Below are positions 13,901 to 27,135 of a DNA stretch of 64,000 bases, in pieces. The translations under genes were made by a program, and so were the position numbers. The stretch spans positions 620,001 to 684,000 of the forward strand of contig JANPWX010000336.1 in the NCBI GenBank assembly GCA_024734555.1, in the 5' to 3' direction. The notes beneath the pieces are model-generated. The model was not told where the DNA came from. It was given only the letters and a program-made list of their open reading frames with translations, and did no database searches. Every line of letters starts with the position of its first letter. The stretch's first letter is position 1. This DNA is from Trochalopteron elliotii. Lineage: Eukaryota; Chordata; Aves; Passeriformes; Leiothrichidae.

Positions 13901-16900
13901 TCAGAAATAACTCTGAACCCCCATCACCAGTCAGGAAGGTCTTTCTGTAAGGCCCCCTCTTCACCAGTGAGGAGTCATGGTGACAGGGGACCAGGGTGGG
14001 GGCTGGGAGAGGAAAAGTGAGATCTCAGATTGAAGGTAAAAGTGGATCAAAAATTATCTGCAGGAGTGAGAAAAATGTGTTTGTTGATAAGGAGTGTGGT
14101 GTTTGATGTGTGGACGTAGTTCACTATCTGGCCTTTCATCAAGAGCCAGAGGATTTATCCTTCAGGCATGAGAGATGGAACAGCTTAAAATGGTTAGTGA
14201 CCACAGAAAGGATTAGCACATTATTATCTTTTTAATCCACAAGATTTACTTTTCCAGGATTTATTGGAGCTAATACAAAAGTGATTAGTGTTTTGGTTTT
14301 GCCAAAGTAAGAGGTTGTTTATGACTCCATTCCCACACATGGCCTGTAATAAACAGATAGTGCTGCCTGGAAAGTGGCCAGCAACAGAAAGTTTCATCTT
14401 CTACACTGTATTCACAGAAATAGAAATGACTTGTACATTTGCCAGTAAGTCCCAAGGAGGACCTTCTAAAAGTAAAGCAGAAGTATGTTACATTATCCCA
14501 CCCTGCAAGCACACAATAAAAGGTTGTGTGGAAAGTTCTTCAGCTTTTTTGCATTTGCTAGACGTGTGCTATTTTTACAAAAGTGGGATAAACCAGCCCC
14601 CAGCATTCCAGAATCTTGGCCAGCCCACAAGACATCATGTCTAAAAAATGTTGAGATGTTAAAAATAATCAATGTTATGTTTTGTATGTGCAGTCCATCT
14701 TCTCAGAATTTAGGATTCATATTTTTCACTTCTGCTCTGCTTTTGTGACGTCTGGCAATGGATTTATTTGTTTTTAAATGGAAGCTGAAATTCTCCAGCC
14801 ATGACAAAATTTGAGCACCTAAGGTTTTCAAAAGAATCCTCAAACTGACTTTCACAAACCTGCCTATGTAACTGAAGATGTTCAATCTCTTTTTCAGAAT
14901 AGCACAGGAACCTGAGACTCCAGGATTGTGGCCTACCCTTTCCAAACTGGACTTGTGTTCCTAGTGCACACCAGTTTAAAATGTTCTTAGATGGCTAACT
15001 TCTACTAATGTGAGTTACATGTTTCTCTGTTTTTAAAAACGTGGCCATCACCACCTTTTAAAAACAGGGGTTATTATTTTAGATCCTTGGTTTTTTAAAG
15101 TGACCCTTATAATATTGCCACAAGAAGAAAACTGGTAAGCTGAAGGGATAGACAGACAGACATGTGCAGAGAAGCAACACAGCAGAAAACTTTCTTTTCC
15201 CATCTTATTCCTTTGCAATGAGTATCTCTATTAAATCTCTTCAGCAGGTAAATGCTCCTTTAGGAATAAAGATGCTAATATTGAAGGAGAAGAAATCTAG
15301 CTGTGGGTTGATTCCTTTAGTTCTTCGCTCACTGTGAGGAAAGCCTTCTTTTCTTCTCCTTGGTTTGGACAGCACATCAAATGTGCATTGCTGCAGAGCT
15401 CTGGATCAGGTCAGGGTTTGGGGAGGTCTGTTTTCCTTTAAAGGTTACACCTGTGTTGCAATCATGGTATCTCAAGTGGATGTTCTGGGCTGGCTTCAGG
15501 CCACTCAGCCCTCAGCCTGTGAACAGTATGACTTTGGTAGCACAGGGAACGTTCCTGGCCTGCAGCCCAAAGGTTTGCTCAGTGCCTGGGGAAGCCTCTG
15601 TGGCTCATGCAGGGTTCCCTCATTCCACCTCCAAGGGCAGCTGAGCCAGGAGGCAGCTGGGATTTCCATCCCTGGGCTCTGTGCACAAGGCAGAGCCCAC
15701 AACCACCCTGCACCCTCAGGCTGCAGAATTACCAGTTCTTCATGTGCTGAGGTTGCCACTTTCCCCTGTGAGGCAGCCCCTGTGCCAGTTCACCCCCCTG
15801 TGCCAGGCCAGAGCACCCCAGAGGGGCTAGGGAAATGTTGGAGCTGCTCCTGTCCATCTGCATGTCACCAAAGTTATAAAGAATTTGAACTGTGGTTTAA
15901 ATCAGTTCTCACTCTCCTTCCATTCCCTGTATTCATTTCATACCCACATCTTGGTTTCCATGAGGATTGTTTCTTGCAGAGCAAGGCTTTTAAAACAATA
16001 CTGGGAGAACTCCCTCAAGGATTCAGGTAATATACTTCCCAATCACACGGCAGACAGGTGGAAAACATGAAAGGGAAACAGTCAATAGCTGCTTGCTATC
16101 TCACCCTCTCTGAACTGTGAAAATTTCTTAGGGAGCTGTGAATTACTCCCCTATTGTTCTTGCTACATTATTATTTTGAAGTGGCTCATGCCTGTGCTAT
16201 TTGGTTGGCTGCTTTGTTTGCCTTATCAGTTTGCTGGGTGATGTATAATTAAAAAAGCCCTGTTTTACCACCTCACTCACAGATCTCTTTAGATAATACA
16301 CCAAGTGTGAGAGTAGGAAAAAAACAATGTAAACTTCAGCCTCTGCAGCTTCCTTGTGCATTTATTGAAACCCTCCCTTCTGGCATCCATGTCTGTCTTC
16401 CTGAGGATGGGCCTGTGCTACAAAAGGCAGTATTTGTTTCCTGGTGACATCTGCATGCATGACAGTGTGTTGACATAAGAAAGCACAGCCTCCAGTGGCA
16501 GGGGAGGCTGGACAATCCTCCCCAGCTGCTCAGCATCCACCGTTCCTGACAAAATCTCCCAGGAGGTGCTTGGAGATACACCTGGAGATGGCAATTGCAG
16601 ATTAGAGCTAGATAATACATTTCGAAGTGCCAGGCAGATAACTGTCACAGAGAACAAACTCAGCACCTCCTTCAGCCCCAGCCAATGCCACCTGCAGCCC
16701 TTTCTCCTCCCACCTCTTCTTCAGAGCCTCAATCTATGTGACACATTTATGCCACCTCTGTCCTCTCTAACACAGCCTTTTCTTTTCTATCACTGAATGC
16801 TCAGCTCCTGTCCAGGCTCTTCTCATGTCTTGATGACAGCAACTCTTGTTTAAGAAGCAATTTCACCCTTCTGCCTTTCCTTCTGAATTCCACTGTGTGA

Positions 16901-19900
16901 CTACTTCCCTAGCTCACCACTCGAAACAACCTTTTTTTCTTCTCCCTGCATCTCATGTCTCCTCATCACATCAAATAAAAGCAAATTTTATTCACTTTCA
17001 GGATCTTCCAGAGCCTATCATTCTCTCATACACTATTTATGCCTTCTCCCACCTTCAATAGGGCCGTCATGCCACCTTTCATCAAACACCAGATCCATTT
17101 TCAAACATCTTTTGTTCTTTCCTCTATGCTGTATCTCAAAGATGTGGACATACAGCAAGTTATCACATTGACCTTTCAAATCCTTCCCCTCAAACCCCCT
17201 TCACCTTCAAACAGAAATGAAACTTGGCTGTCTTGGGAGCTCTGGATGTGCAGAACTGGTGCTCCATGAGAAGCTGCTCTGTCTGCCTGTCTTTGCTTCA
17301 TCCACCTCCCTGGGTCCACCACTGGTGGCCTCCTGTCTTGATCACATTGAGCTATTTAGCACAGGGGCTATTTTTTTTCAGTCTTCTCCTAGGAGTTTCT
17401 GAGCCAGAACTGGAAAATGCTGCTCACAGATGAGTCTGCTGCAAACTGCTGACCCTTATCTAGAAAGGAGTAACTCAGGTCTACACATTACCATCTACAG
17501 AAGTTTAGATTTACTTGCAAAACTGCGACCTAAAACAGGAACACAGCTCCTAATTTTGAAACGTCTATGCTGAAATACTTTTCATAACAAGTAAAAGAAA
17601 GCTCAATGTTTATTGAGGATATTTTGCTGCTGCTGTTTAATACTGTCTTACCACCTAAACCTTAGTAATAGGTCCAGTAATCCTACGTAAAAACCACAAA
17701 CCACATTTCTGTAATCCATTTAGGGTGCAAAGAGCTTATCCAGCACCAGCTATCACAGCTCAAATGCTGAGTGACAATTTATAAACAAACAGCTCACAGA
17801 TCTGTGGTAACTGGCACACCTCAACCACATCCCACATCCTGTCTTCACCAGGAATAAAGGAAAACCATGGCCCTCACTGCCATGTTCAGCAGGATGGTGG
17901 GTTAGCCTTCAATTCCTTTCCACACTATCAAGTGAAGCAGAGGTTTGGCCACAAGTGTCAGTTTGGGAACTTCAGATTAGCTCTAGGTGGCTGAGATAAA
18001 AAGAGCCTGTCAGCTTAGTGGTTGAAGGGACTCTGGTATGTGGCACAAAGAGACACCAAGCTCAGCCAAAGCTGAGAGACACTGCCTGAAAATGGAAAGA
18101 AACCTTTGCTTGAGGGCTCCTAACTGTTGTTTGGCTGGGGGGCATTAGGCAGGATGGTAGAGAAGTAGGTCTGCAAGCCCTTTGTTTCTCTTCCCTTCTC
18201 CAGATCCCAGGGGACAGTGCACCTTGGAAAAAAAAAGAATTAAACAATCTTTTCCAAACAGCTGCCTTGCAGAAGGAAGGCTGCTGCTAAGGTGTTTGGG
18301 CAATGGTAGTATCACTTCAAAGTCAAATTTAGAGGCAGGGTGAGTAGGGCACCCTTTGCCCACAGTTAACAGGGCAAAGATACCATTTCCCCCAAGGTGT
18401 CACATTGCTCTTGGCCAAACCAGTAGCAACAAATAAGAAAGGTCTGTTCTTCACACACAGCTTGCACTGGCTGAACTGAAATCAGTTTTGAAGTCAAGTC
18501 AGTTCACCAGGTAGGAAATCCCAAGAGAATGTACTTAACTTAGTGCACAGACATCAATTTAGCTCATCTGAGTTACTGAAGTAGGCTAAATCAATACAAG
18601 GCACTTGTAAATGGATTTAAAAGAACATTCATGTGGGGTTTGTTTCAATTTAACAGGTTACGTTAAGGAGCAATTTTATTTAAACCCGAGCAAGGTTTCT
18701 TTGTTGACTATCCTTAAATCCTAGATTACAGCTCTAATTACTCACCTAAGAAAGTAGAGAGGAAAGCAACCCTTCCATGTATCTCTGAGAGAAGTCCTCT
18801 GAGCAGAGAAACACACAGGCAGCACTGCTACTTCATCCTCAGCAGCAAAGCAGTAAGGCTGGACAGGCGCACTGACAAAACACTTTTTTCTATTTATACC
18901 AGAGGGTAAATTAGCAGATTAATATTTACTTCCAGCCACTGCTACCAGCCTGAAGGGGAAATGGAGCAGAATGAGGCCAGCAGAGGTCATAGCTCATTCA
19001 ACCCATCAGTGTCATCAAATTTGCTCAGCAGAGCTTTGATTACTTTTCCAAACTTCAAGGCTGGTTTGTGGCAAGACATTTTTCTAGACAGGGAGGAATA
19101 GAAAGCTTAAAACTAAGGCCATGTTAACATATTAATAAATCTCTCAACTAGCAAAACTATTATCTTTATTTGGGAAGCTGAATGCTTCTGAATATTAAAT
19201 CAAAACCACTAGCTCTGCACATCTACAAGTCTTGTTGCTGGATGAGGTGGGGGCTGCAGTGAGGTTTATGGAGCTGGCACAGGGCTAACTGCACAGCCCA
19301 TGGGATTAAGCTGTTATGCATTCACAGCCATTAAAACGTCCCTCTCAGCTCTTCTTTGACACACAAAGAGGAGGATGCTGCCCTTGCAACCTCACCCTGT
19401 GCATCCTTTAGCTCTGTGCCTGCTTTAAGGCATCGAGCCTCACTCATAGACCAGCACCCTCTAAAGCTGGAGAGCCTCTGAGCCTAGCTGCTGCTGCAGT
19501 GTTTGGGGACTGTCACCTCCACCTGCCAGCAGCCCTGCACAGCACACCTGGATCAGCACTTCAGGGAACATCTTACTGTGGGCAAAGGCCAGCCAGAGGC
19601 AACCCCTGGAATGGGGGCTTTGACATCCAACTGAAGAGTGCCATGGGGGTGGAATTCAAAAAGTTAGGGAGTGTGGTATCACCATTTCAGAACAAAACAC
19701 AATTAATTCCTGCCTGGTCACAGTGAGACTGGCAGGACACATCCATGCTGTGGATACTCCAGGCTTTGGATGTCCTGCCAATGCCAATCAACGTCCAACT
19801 CTCCCAAAACACAGCTTGTACCTATTGATTCAACATGAAGGAAAATCTTTTGTCAGCCCTTGGGGGCTCCTTCCACAGCCTAGGACACATTCAGCTGTGT

Positions 19901-21821
19901 CCAGCCCAGCTTCCCCATCAACCACATTTGGGACAGGGTGCTTTGCCTTCATCTTCCCTTCGTTTGCCTTACCTTTTTCTGCACTATGACTTTTTTGTTG
20001 TTATTATTAATGGTTGACTCTCCTCCATATTACATTTTTTATTAGTGTTTGCAACACTGTGCTCAGGATAATGGATCTCTAACTGGCTGGGGTTTGTAAA
20101 GAATATTAGGGGAGGATGACTATATCATGGAAAGGAAACTCAGTTAATTCCACCAGAGATGAGAAAGCCATCTCTTGGGCTACACATCCACTCTGCTTCC
20201 TGTACAGTGCTAGTAAAGAGTAATTTCAGCAGGATTTGGCCTGGGTCCTCAAACCAGGGAATGAACTCAGTCATGACCTAAAATTCACCACTAGTTTAGG
20301 TGCATTTGATGTTGCTTTGGCTTAACAAGAAGGAACCAGCTTGCTTTTGTAAAATAAAACTCAGTCTAAACCAGATTCAATTATTATTGTTCAATTAACA
20401 TAATTTGTTTGACTGAAAATACAAGTTAATTGTTAGGAGAAACCATGAAAAGCTCTTAAATAAGCCATACCTTTTCATCTTTAAAAGAAAGGTGGTGCCT
20501 AGCACTTTCCCCCTTGTTTTTCCAACTGTTCCTTTCTCACAGAAGGCTTCCCTGTCAGACATTTTTCAATTTTAAAAAAGTTCCCTAAGAATTTTCCACT
20601 TCTCCTAAATCTACACACATGAGGCTGGAAGGGAAGAGCAGCAGTTTAAGCAAGAACATCTTGAACCTCCCCACATAAACTCATCCTGCCCTCGGGTACT
20701 CATACCCCAGAGTCATTTTGGAAGGTGACTGACCTTCCTGCTGATGGAACCAGCATCCAAAGTTTCCACAGCCTGTGGCATCAATCTGAATGCACGTCCA
20801 GCCAGTTAAAATAACACCAACAGAAAAAACAGCCCTAAAGCAGCACCACAATCTCCTCCCTCCAGCGTGGCAGACAGGGATGTCTTTGATGCTGCCCTTC
20901 CTTCTGTGCTGCCTCCCTCCCTCCCAAGCCAAGAGTTTCAAACCCAAAGCACGTGGCTCTGCTATTTCTGACAGGCAGAAGCAGAAGTCATCTCCCCGAG
21001 GAATTCCAACGTGAGCACAGCATTTGTACAAGGGCTGGACGGATGGATGTGCTTTCACTTCTAAGCCTTAAAGAAATGAGAGTACATCTATGAAAGTTTC
21101 ACCAAGGAGAAAAACAATGAAATAGAAAAGGAGGAAAAAAAGGCAAGGCAAAGGGGTTTCAGAGAAGACAGCCCCTTGAGCGATTTCCCAACATCAAAGA
21201 AAAAGGCCTCCAGCGTGTTCTCCTCATCTGATACCTTTGTTCCCCCACTCCACGCCCGCAGGCATGTTCCTCGCGATGCACAAAAGGCTCCTGCAGCCCC
21301 CGGACAGCTCCGTGTCCACACGTATTACCTGCCTCCAGCTCTGACTCCCTCACGCTGGCACTTCACACCAATCACAGCTCATTTTCCGTGGCTGAAGGCA
21401 GGTGGGACTGACTGGGGAGCCTGCAGTCCCAGAAAACTCCAGCAGGTCTGTATCCAACAGCCTGGCTGCTCCTTCATTCTCCGTGCAGGTACAGGTGAGC
21501 TGCTGTTCCACCATTCCTCCTGGGGCACCTGCTTGGCTGTTTCCCACTCCCCCACCTCTGTTCACTGATTTCTCTGCTGCAGGGCTGCATTTCTCTTTTC
21601 CTCCTTCTAGTCTCTTTCTATTTGCCTTCGAGGTTACCTTTTCCTGCCCATCTCTGGCTTGCCTCGGCATCTTTGCAGAGGTGCAGGGCAGATGCTTGCT
21701 GTGTTTTCCTTGTTTACACAGCACACTCACGCCCAGCTGCCTGGAACTGCTGCCCTTGGATACATACTCCACTCCCCCGGGGCAGGGAGTCGGGAGCACA
21801 CGAGTCAGGTCAGGAAGGGTC

Positions 21822-21860
21822 GATTGCAATTGTCAGTCAATTGACCATTGTTATTGTCAG
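21822..21860. promoter_or_regulatory. ATTG/CAAT cluster
   Basis: Within 39 bp the ATTG or CAAT core occurs about six times, including two CAATTG palindromes and the direct pair CCATTGTTATTGTC, which resembles adjacent SOX-type sites (ATTGT). It lies in a locally GC-richer part of intron 3. Function is unproven. Confidence 0.3.
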
Positions 21861-24800
21861 CTCCCTTTACTTTCCCCAGTCATAAGAAGAAGCTCGTGAC
21901 AGCAAACCCCTCGCTCCCCACCAGGGACTGCTGTTACCCGCCGGCAAATTTGGAAGCTACCAAGAGTTTTCCTCACCTTGGTCAGCGCAGCACTGCAGAG
22001 GGGTTGAGTCTGTTGCACCTTCTTTTACAGAGTAACACCCAACACATCCTGTTAACACCAGTGATTCCCTTTCACATCCCAGTGGACAAGGCTTGTGTGA
22101 TCAAACTCTGTTTCAGATAATCTCTTAATGACCTGCTGCCCACTGCCTCTGTGCTGCTGCACATCTCAAGGCTGCTGCAGACCAACCCAAGCTGCAAATA
22201 CCCCCTGGGGGCTTGGAGGAGACTCGTCCCAGTGCTGGGCAGGCTGAGACTTTGTGACACTACAGAAACAGGCTCGTGTGCAGCCAGGGAACAAGCAGGC
22301 TGTTCTGGAGCCTTGTCTCTGTCAGCCTACATGACACTCACCCCTGTGCCAAGTGTTTGGGGGCTGCTCTGTCTCCCCTGTCTGCAGGGCCTTTCCTGCA
22401 GCTAAATGCTGCAAAGGAAAGTTTTTGGTTCATTGCCTCTCCAGTCCTTCCATATAGGGTTTCTAGGGAATTTCTCTCTGAAGCAAATGACATGAAAATG
22501 AACAGGCATGAAAATATCCTAGGGACAGCAACTACTTCCAGTATGTAAACCTGGGGGTCTGATCCAACCTTCTTTGAACTCAGGACTTCTTTCTTTTTGC
22601 AACAAATCGTGACCTGAACCCAAACTTACTACTTCTACAGGCTGGCAAGAAAAGCTAGAAAAAGGAGCTCACTCTTGGACTTGGGTTTAAATGCAGATCT
22701 GTGAGGATGTGCTGCTTTCCACACCCGTGTGCAAGGTCACTAAAATGCTTCTGCTGAGCTTTAAGTTCCTGCACTGAATTGACACCTGATCCCTACAGTT
22801 TTGTGCCATTTTGAGCCCTAGAAGTCAGCAGCTTCACAGGGCTGGAGCCTGCTCCCTCTGCCCCACCAGTGGTTCACAGCTCATGTCCCCACTGTGGATG
22901 GTGACAACTGGACTATCCTGCTCAGCAACTTGCCTTTGGCCAGGGAGTGGAGATAGATTACATTCCCCATGTAACACAAGACTTTAATTACTTTACAAAA
23001 GCACAAAATTCCTTGTCAGCTGTAGCCTGTCAGAAGGAAATGAGAAAATCAATGAATTCAGAAGACTGTCGAGAGAAAGGGGGGAAAAGCAAAAATATAA
23101 AAAAAACCCCAAACCAAACAAAAACCACTGAAAGTAACACTTCTTTCATTCATCTGAAGAAGATATACTACTGGAGCAGCAAGGATTTAAATGTCTAGAA
23201 CACCTAGTTGATACTTAGCCTAGGCTGGGGAGAACAATCCAGCTGTTCCTTTCTTTCCCAAGCTGCTGGGAAGCTGGCAGATCTATTTGTTCAGCAGTGC
23301 TGTCACTATAAACTGTACAATCCCTCCCAACTGTTAACGCTTACTGCACTTCAGTTAAGTTATAGTGCAGCTCAGCACAGCTCTGTCTGCCAAAGTTGGA
23401 TATTTGGAAATGTCTCCCATTCCTGACCCGTGTGATTGAAATGGAGGGGTTACTCTGTTCAGATGTTTAACTCCCTGCAAAGCATGCAGACAGAGAAATC
23501 CCCATGCTGCTGAAGCTCTGGAATCACAGAAGCCAGGCAAAGCTACTCCATTACCACAAGGCTTCAGCGTTACTGGATTTATCTTGATTGCCCACATTTC
23601 CAGAAAGCTAAAGGGTGTTTCACACCTCCAGAACATGGAGAATTTCTTGCTTCATAATTGAAAAGTGCACAGATAGAACTACTGCAGAGAGGTGAAAGAG
23701 AGAAATTGCCAAGGAAAAACAGAACGAGTGGTGTTACTATTTTACATGGCATTATCAGGTAACAATGGCAACATACCTGGATGTATTTTTTAATGACATT
23801 TAAACTAACATTTGACAGTGTTAAAGTTGAATCCCACATCACACCAGATCTCCTCTGAATAACATTTTCAATAACACCCTCAAAACTGGTCTAATTAAAG
23901 CAGGCAAGCATTATTTGCTCTGTTGTAGAAGTGGTATGATTCACAAGTAGTAGAAGTAGATTACTGCAGGGCTATGAAGGATTTCCTCCATCTACCCTAG
24001 ACCCAAATCTTTACCTGCTGACCCTTCTTTACCCAGCAGCCACATAATTAAGACTCTGAAAGCCCAAGGAAAAATGCTTCTGTTTGCAGAGACCATAGTT
24101 AAGACAGGAATGATCTGCTGGGTTATTCAGCAAAGCACAGGGCCCATGTGGTGTGGTCAACACCATTCCCAAAGCCTGCAAGGCTGGATGCTGGCTCAAG
24201 GATTCCTGGCCAGAGCTCCCAGGGCAGACATGCCTTCAGTCAGCTGTCATTAGCTAGTATTAATCCTGGCAGAGCACCCTGTACACAACATCCTTAAAAG
24301 GTCTTAAGTGGATGTTAGACACTAGTTAATTTATAAATTAAAGTATGAATTAAATTATCCACTGAATGAAGTAAAGGCAATTTAAATTTCAGTTCATTAC
24401 AAAATCAAAGCAAGTAAGCCAATTTACACCAGATAAGGATTTGGCCTCTTTTCTCCTCCCCCTGATTTTAAGCCCTGCTTTGTTGCAGGAGAGGCTGTGT
24501 GACATGAAGTTATCCTGCTGCATGACACTACTGGCTCACATCAATAACGCTGTGCATTACTTTCAGTAAGCTGGTTTAGACCTTTTTGCAAGAGATGTGA
24601 CTCCTAACTCATGTGAAAGCATTGGGGGGAAGGGGAATGCACAGCACACATGGGGGGACCCTTTGAATTTCCAGTTTAAAATATTTACCAGTGTATCATT
24701 ATTCGGATGAGCTTTGTGCTTAAATCCTTGCCATCGTCATTCCAAACAAGGTTGCACATTTCTAACACTACAGAGAGATTTGAAAACAGTGAAGTGCTGT

Positions 24801-25599
24801 GAAATAAAGGAAACTGAACATAATTTGTTGATCAATGAGTTGCAAAGAATCACAGACATTAGTTATACTATTTAGCATGAAAAGAGCATACCCAAAGCCT
24901 TCAGAGATACTGCACAAAATTCTAGCCTTGCTGAAATTTAAAAACCAATGTCCTTTGTTACTGGACAAAATAAATTCATGAATAGAAATTTCACAAGGCT
25001 CAAAATCAGTATTTATTTCTGGCCATATAAAACAGTTTTTTACCTTGCTAAGACCTGTGAGCAATTTTCTGCCAGCTGGAGGCAGTTGCTCCTCAGCCTG
25101 CAGGTCGCTTATCTGGGATTCCTTGGGGCCACATCTGCAGCCTAGGAGAGGCTGGAAGCATTCCCAGGCATTGATGCCAAGAGGCAGGGAGCAGTGCTCC
25201 CAGTGCCACCAGGCTTGGGTGCTGGGCTCTCCTGGCTGTCAAATCACACCTGTGATGTCTGAGAAGAGCAGCAGCTGGAACGGGATGATTTTTTTTTTCC
25301 GTTTGTTTTTTTAAATGATGGTTTTGTTGGTTTTTTTTTCCTAGGAAAGAGTCTAACAGAGGAAGAAAAGACAGACATGGTCTAGCAGGCACACTTGGAT
25401 TTCTGAGCCTGAGGGCAGCCACAAGCCTCATTCCCTCTCTCCCACAGGGACAGGACAAGCAAGGGGGACTCAGGGCTGGCTCTGTGCTTGTCCCCGTGGT
25501 CTGTGACACCACACTGAGAAAGAATCCTCCACAGCCATACTTCCCTTGGGAAAGGAGGTTGTTCCTCCCTCTTCTCCTCCCCACTGGCTAGCCACAAAG

Positions 25600-25960
25600 C
25601 TGTGCCTGATCCCGTGGGCAGGGCAGCTCGGAGGATGCAGGAGAGGAGCACGCCTGGGCAGTCACAGAGCCTGGGCAGCTTTCTCCTCCGGAGAACTCCT
25701 GCGGCAGCCCCGCACCAAAGGGGCCGAAGGGATTTTTTAAACCAATTCCTCACGCCTCCATGTATCCTAGCAACTCCTCTCCGAGGTTAGGGATGCGGTG
25801 CCTCGCCCACCTGTTGCACAGGCAGCCTGAGGCAAGTTTACACATGGCTTTCTTCCCGGCTCATCCCGACAATCCGCCGCGGCGATTAAGGAATGCGGGA
25901 ATGTGGCACAAGGGGTGTCACACCCCGGCACTCCTGGACATCGGGAACTCCTGGCATGGA
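25600..25960. promoter_or_regulatory. Moderately CpG-rich stretch with CCAAT and X-box-like motifs
   Basis: Roughly 18 CpGs in 360 bp by hand count (observed/expected near 0.55), with a dense cluster at CCGCCGCGGCG (about 25876). A CCAAT box lies at 25742-25746, and GTATCCTAGCAAC (25762-25774) is one mismatch from an RFX X-box. Together they look like a weak promoter or enhancer, but they could be chance in a locally GC-rich region. No supporting transcript structure is visible. Confidence 0.35.
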
Positions 25961-27089
25961 TTCTGCATGTCCTCCAAGGAAAGGTGCTGCTGGCACAGGT
26001 TTTGTGAGCAAGGCAAAAAAAAGGGGGTGGCCTTCGTCCCTGCCGCAAAAATCCCTGATGTGCCATCACTCGGGTCCTGCTCAGACATCCAAGCACGATT
26101 TCCAAAAGAATTTTAGGTCCAAAAACGGCACAGCAAACAAACCTTGACTCCTCCCATGCCCTTCCCTCCAACCTGACTGAGCTGCGATATAATTATAGTA
26201 AATGAGCTTGTTAAGGAAAAATACTCCAGAAAACTGCTCAAGAAGCAACCCTTTTAATGAGTGATGCCACTCCAAAGTATCCTTTATCATTTTCAGTTTC
26301 CCATGGGGGAAAAAATACTGAAAACATTATAGAAATAACCATCAAGCATTAAAATTTTGCTCTGCAGAAAAATAAAAACTGAATTTAATCAAAAACTGAA
26401 AGATGTAAAAGCAGTTACAAACATCTGTTGAAGGGGAAATTTACAATTTTACAAAATTTGCTTTCTATATCTGTGAAAATGTTCCTTTCTTTATGATTCT
26501 CCTCATCAAAGTAGATTTCCTTTGTTTGGCTATCACTGATCAAATGGTTTAAGCTGCAATATATCCATTTCTCACTGGAACCTCAGTTATCTTAATTTAT
26601 CATTCATTTGCATTCCTGGAAACAAAGAAAACCCCTAAATATTTTGCTGTGGGTTTGTTTCTTTTTTGTGTTACTGCACTTATCACTGCTAAGTCCACTT
26701 CATTCTAATATATTCAAAGAATTCAAGGGATGCACGGAAGCTTCTGTCCCCAAGGCCAATAGGGAAGATGAGATTGTCACTGCTCAAAGACACATCATTT
26801 GCTGTAGATCTCTCTTATTCATCTGCACAGAGGAAAATAGGGGATACTTCCTAAATGGTCCTGGCACTTGTGAGTTATCCCTCTTTCCTCTCTCAGGCAG
26901 ATAAACGCTGTAATGAGATTTACAGCCATCAGGTTCCCTCTGAGCACTCCAAATGTGAGCCCTGATGGTGCCCTTGCACTGGGTGAGCTGAGGTGACCTG
27001 CAGTGGCTCCTGGGCAATGACTGGAAGAAGCTGGCACACCTTCTCCCTCAGCACCACTTACTCTGCTCATCTCAGGCTGGAGAATACAG

Positions 27090-27135
27090 CCAGGATGTCA
27101 AACCCTCCCTACACATCCAGGATGTCAAACCCTCC
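27090..27135 (+). repeat. 27-bp-period tandem duplication
   Basis: The 19-bp segment CCAGGATGTCAAACCCTCC occurs at 27090-27108 and again, identical, at 27117-27135. The identity suggests a recent replication-slippage duplication. Confidence 0.9.

Noticed and set aside
15365..16030. 221-codon open frame, plus strand
   Set aside because: No family resemblance, another overlapping plus-strand frame and an antisense frame are also open, and there are no splice or polyadenylation signals that would frame a gene. Best explained as chance in a GC-richer patch.
21350..21899. Overlapping 165- and 159-codon frames on opposite strands
   Set aside because: Both cannot be coding, neither looks like a known protein, and the region is simply GC-richer and stop-poor.
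25093..25753. 163- and 123-codon minus frames over the CpG-richer stretch
   Set aside because: Low-complexity Lys/Asn and Ser/Pro composition, no domains, overlapping alternative frames.
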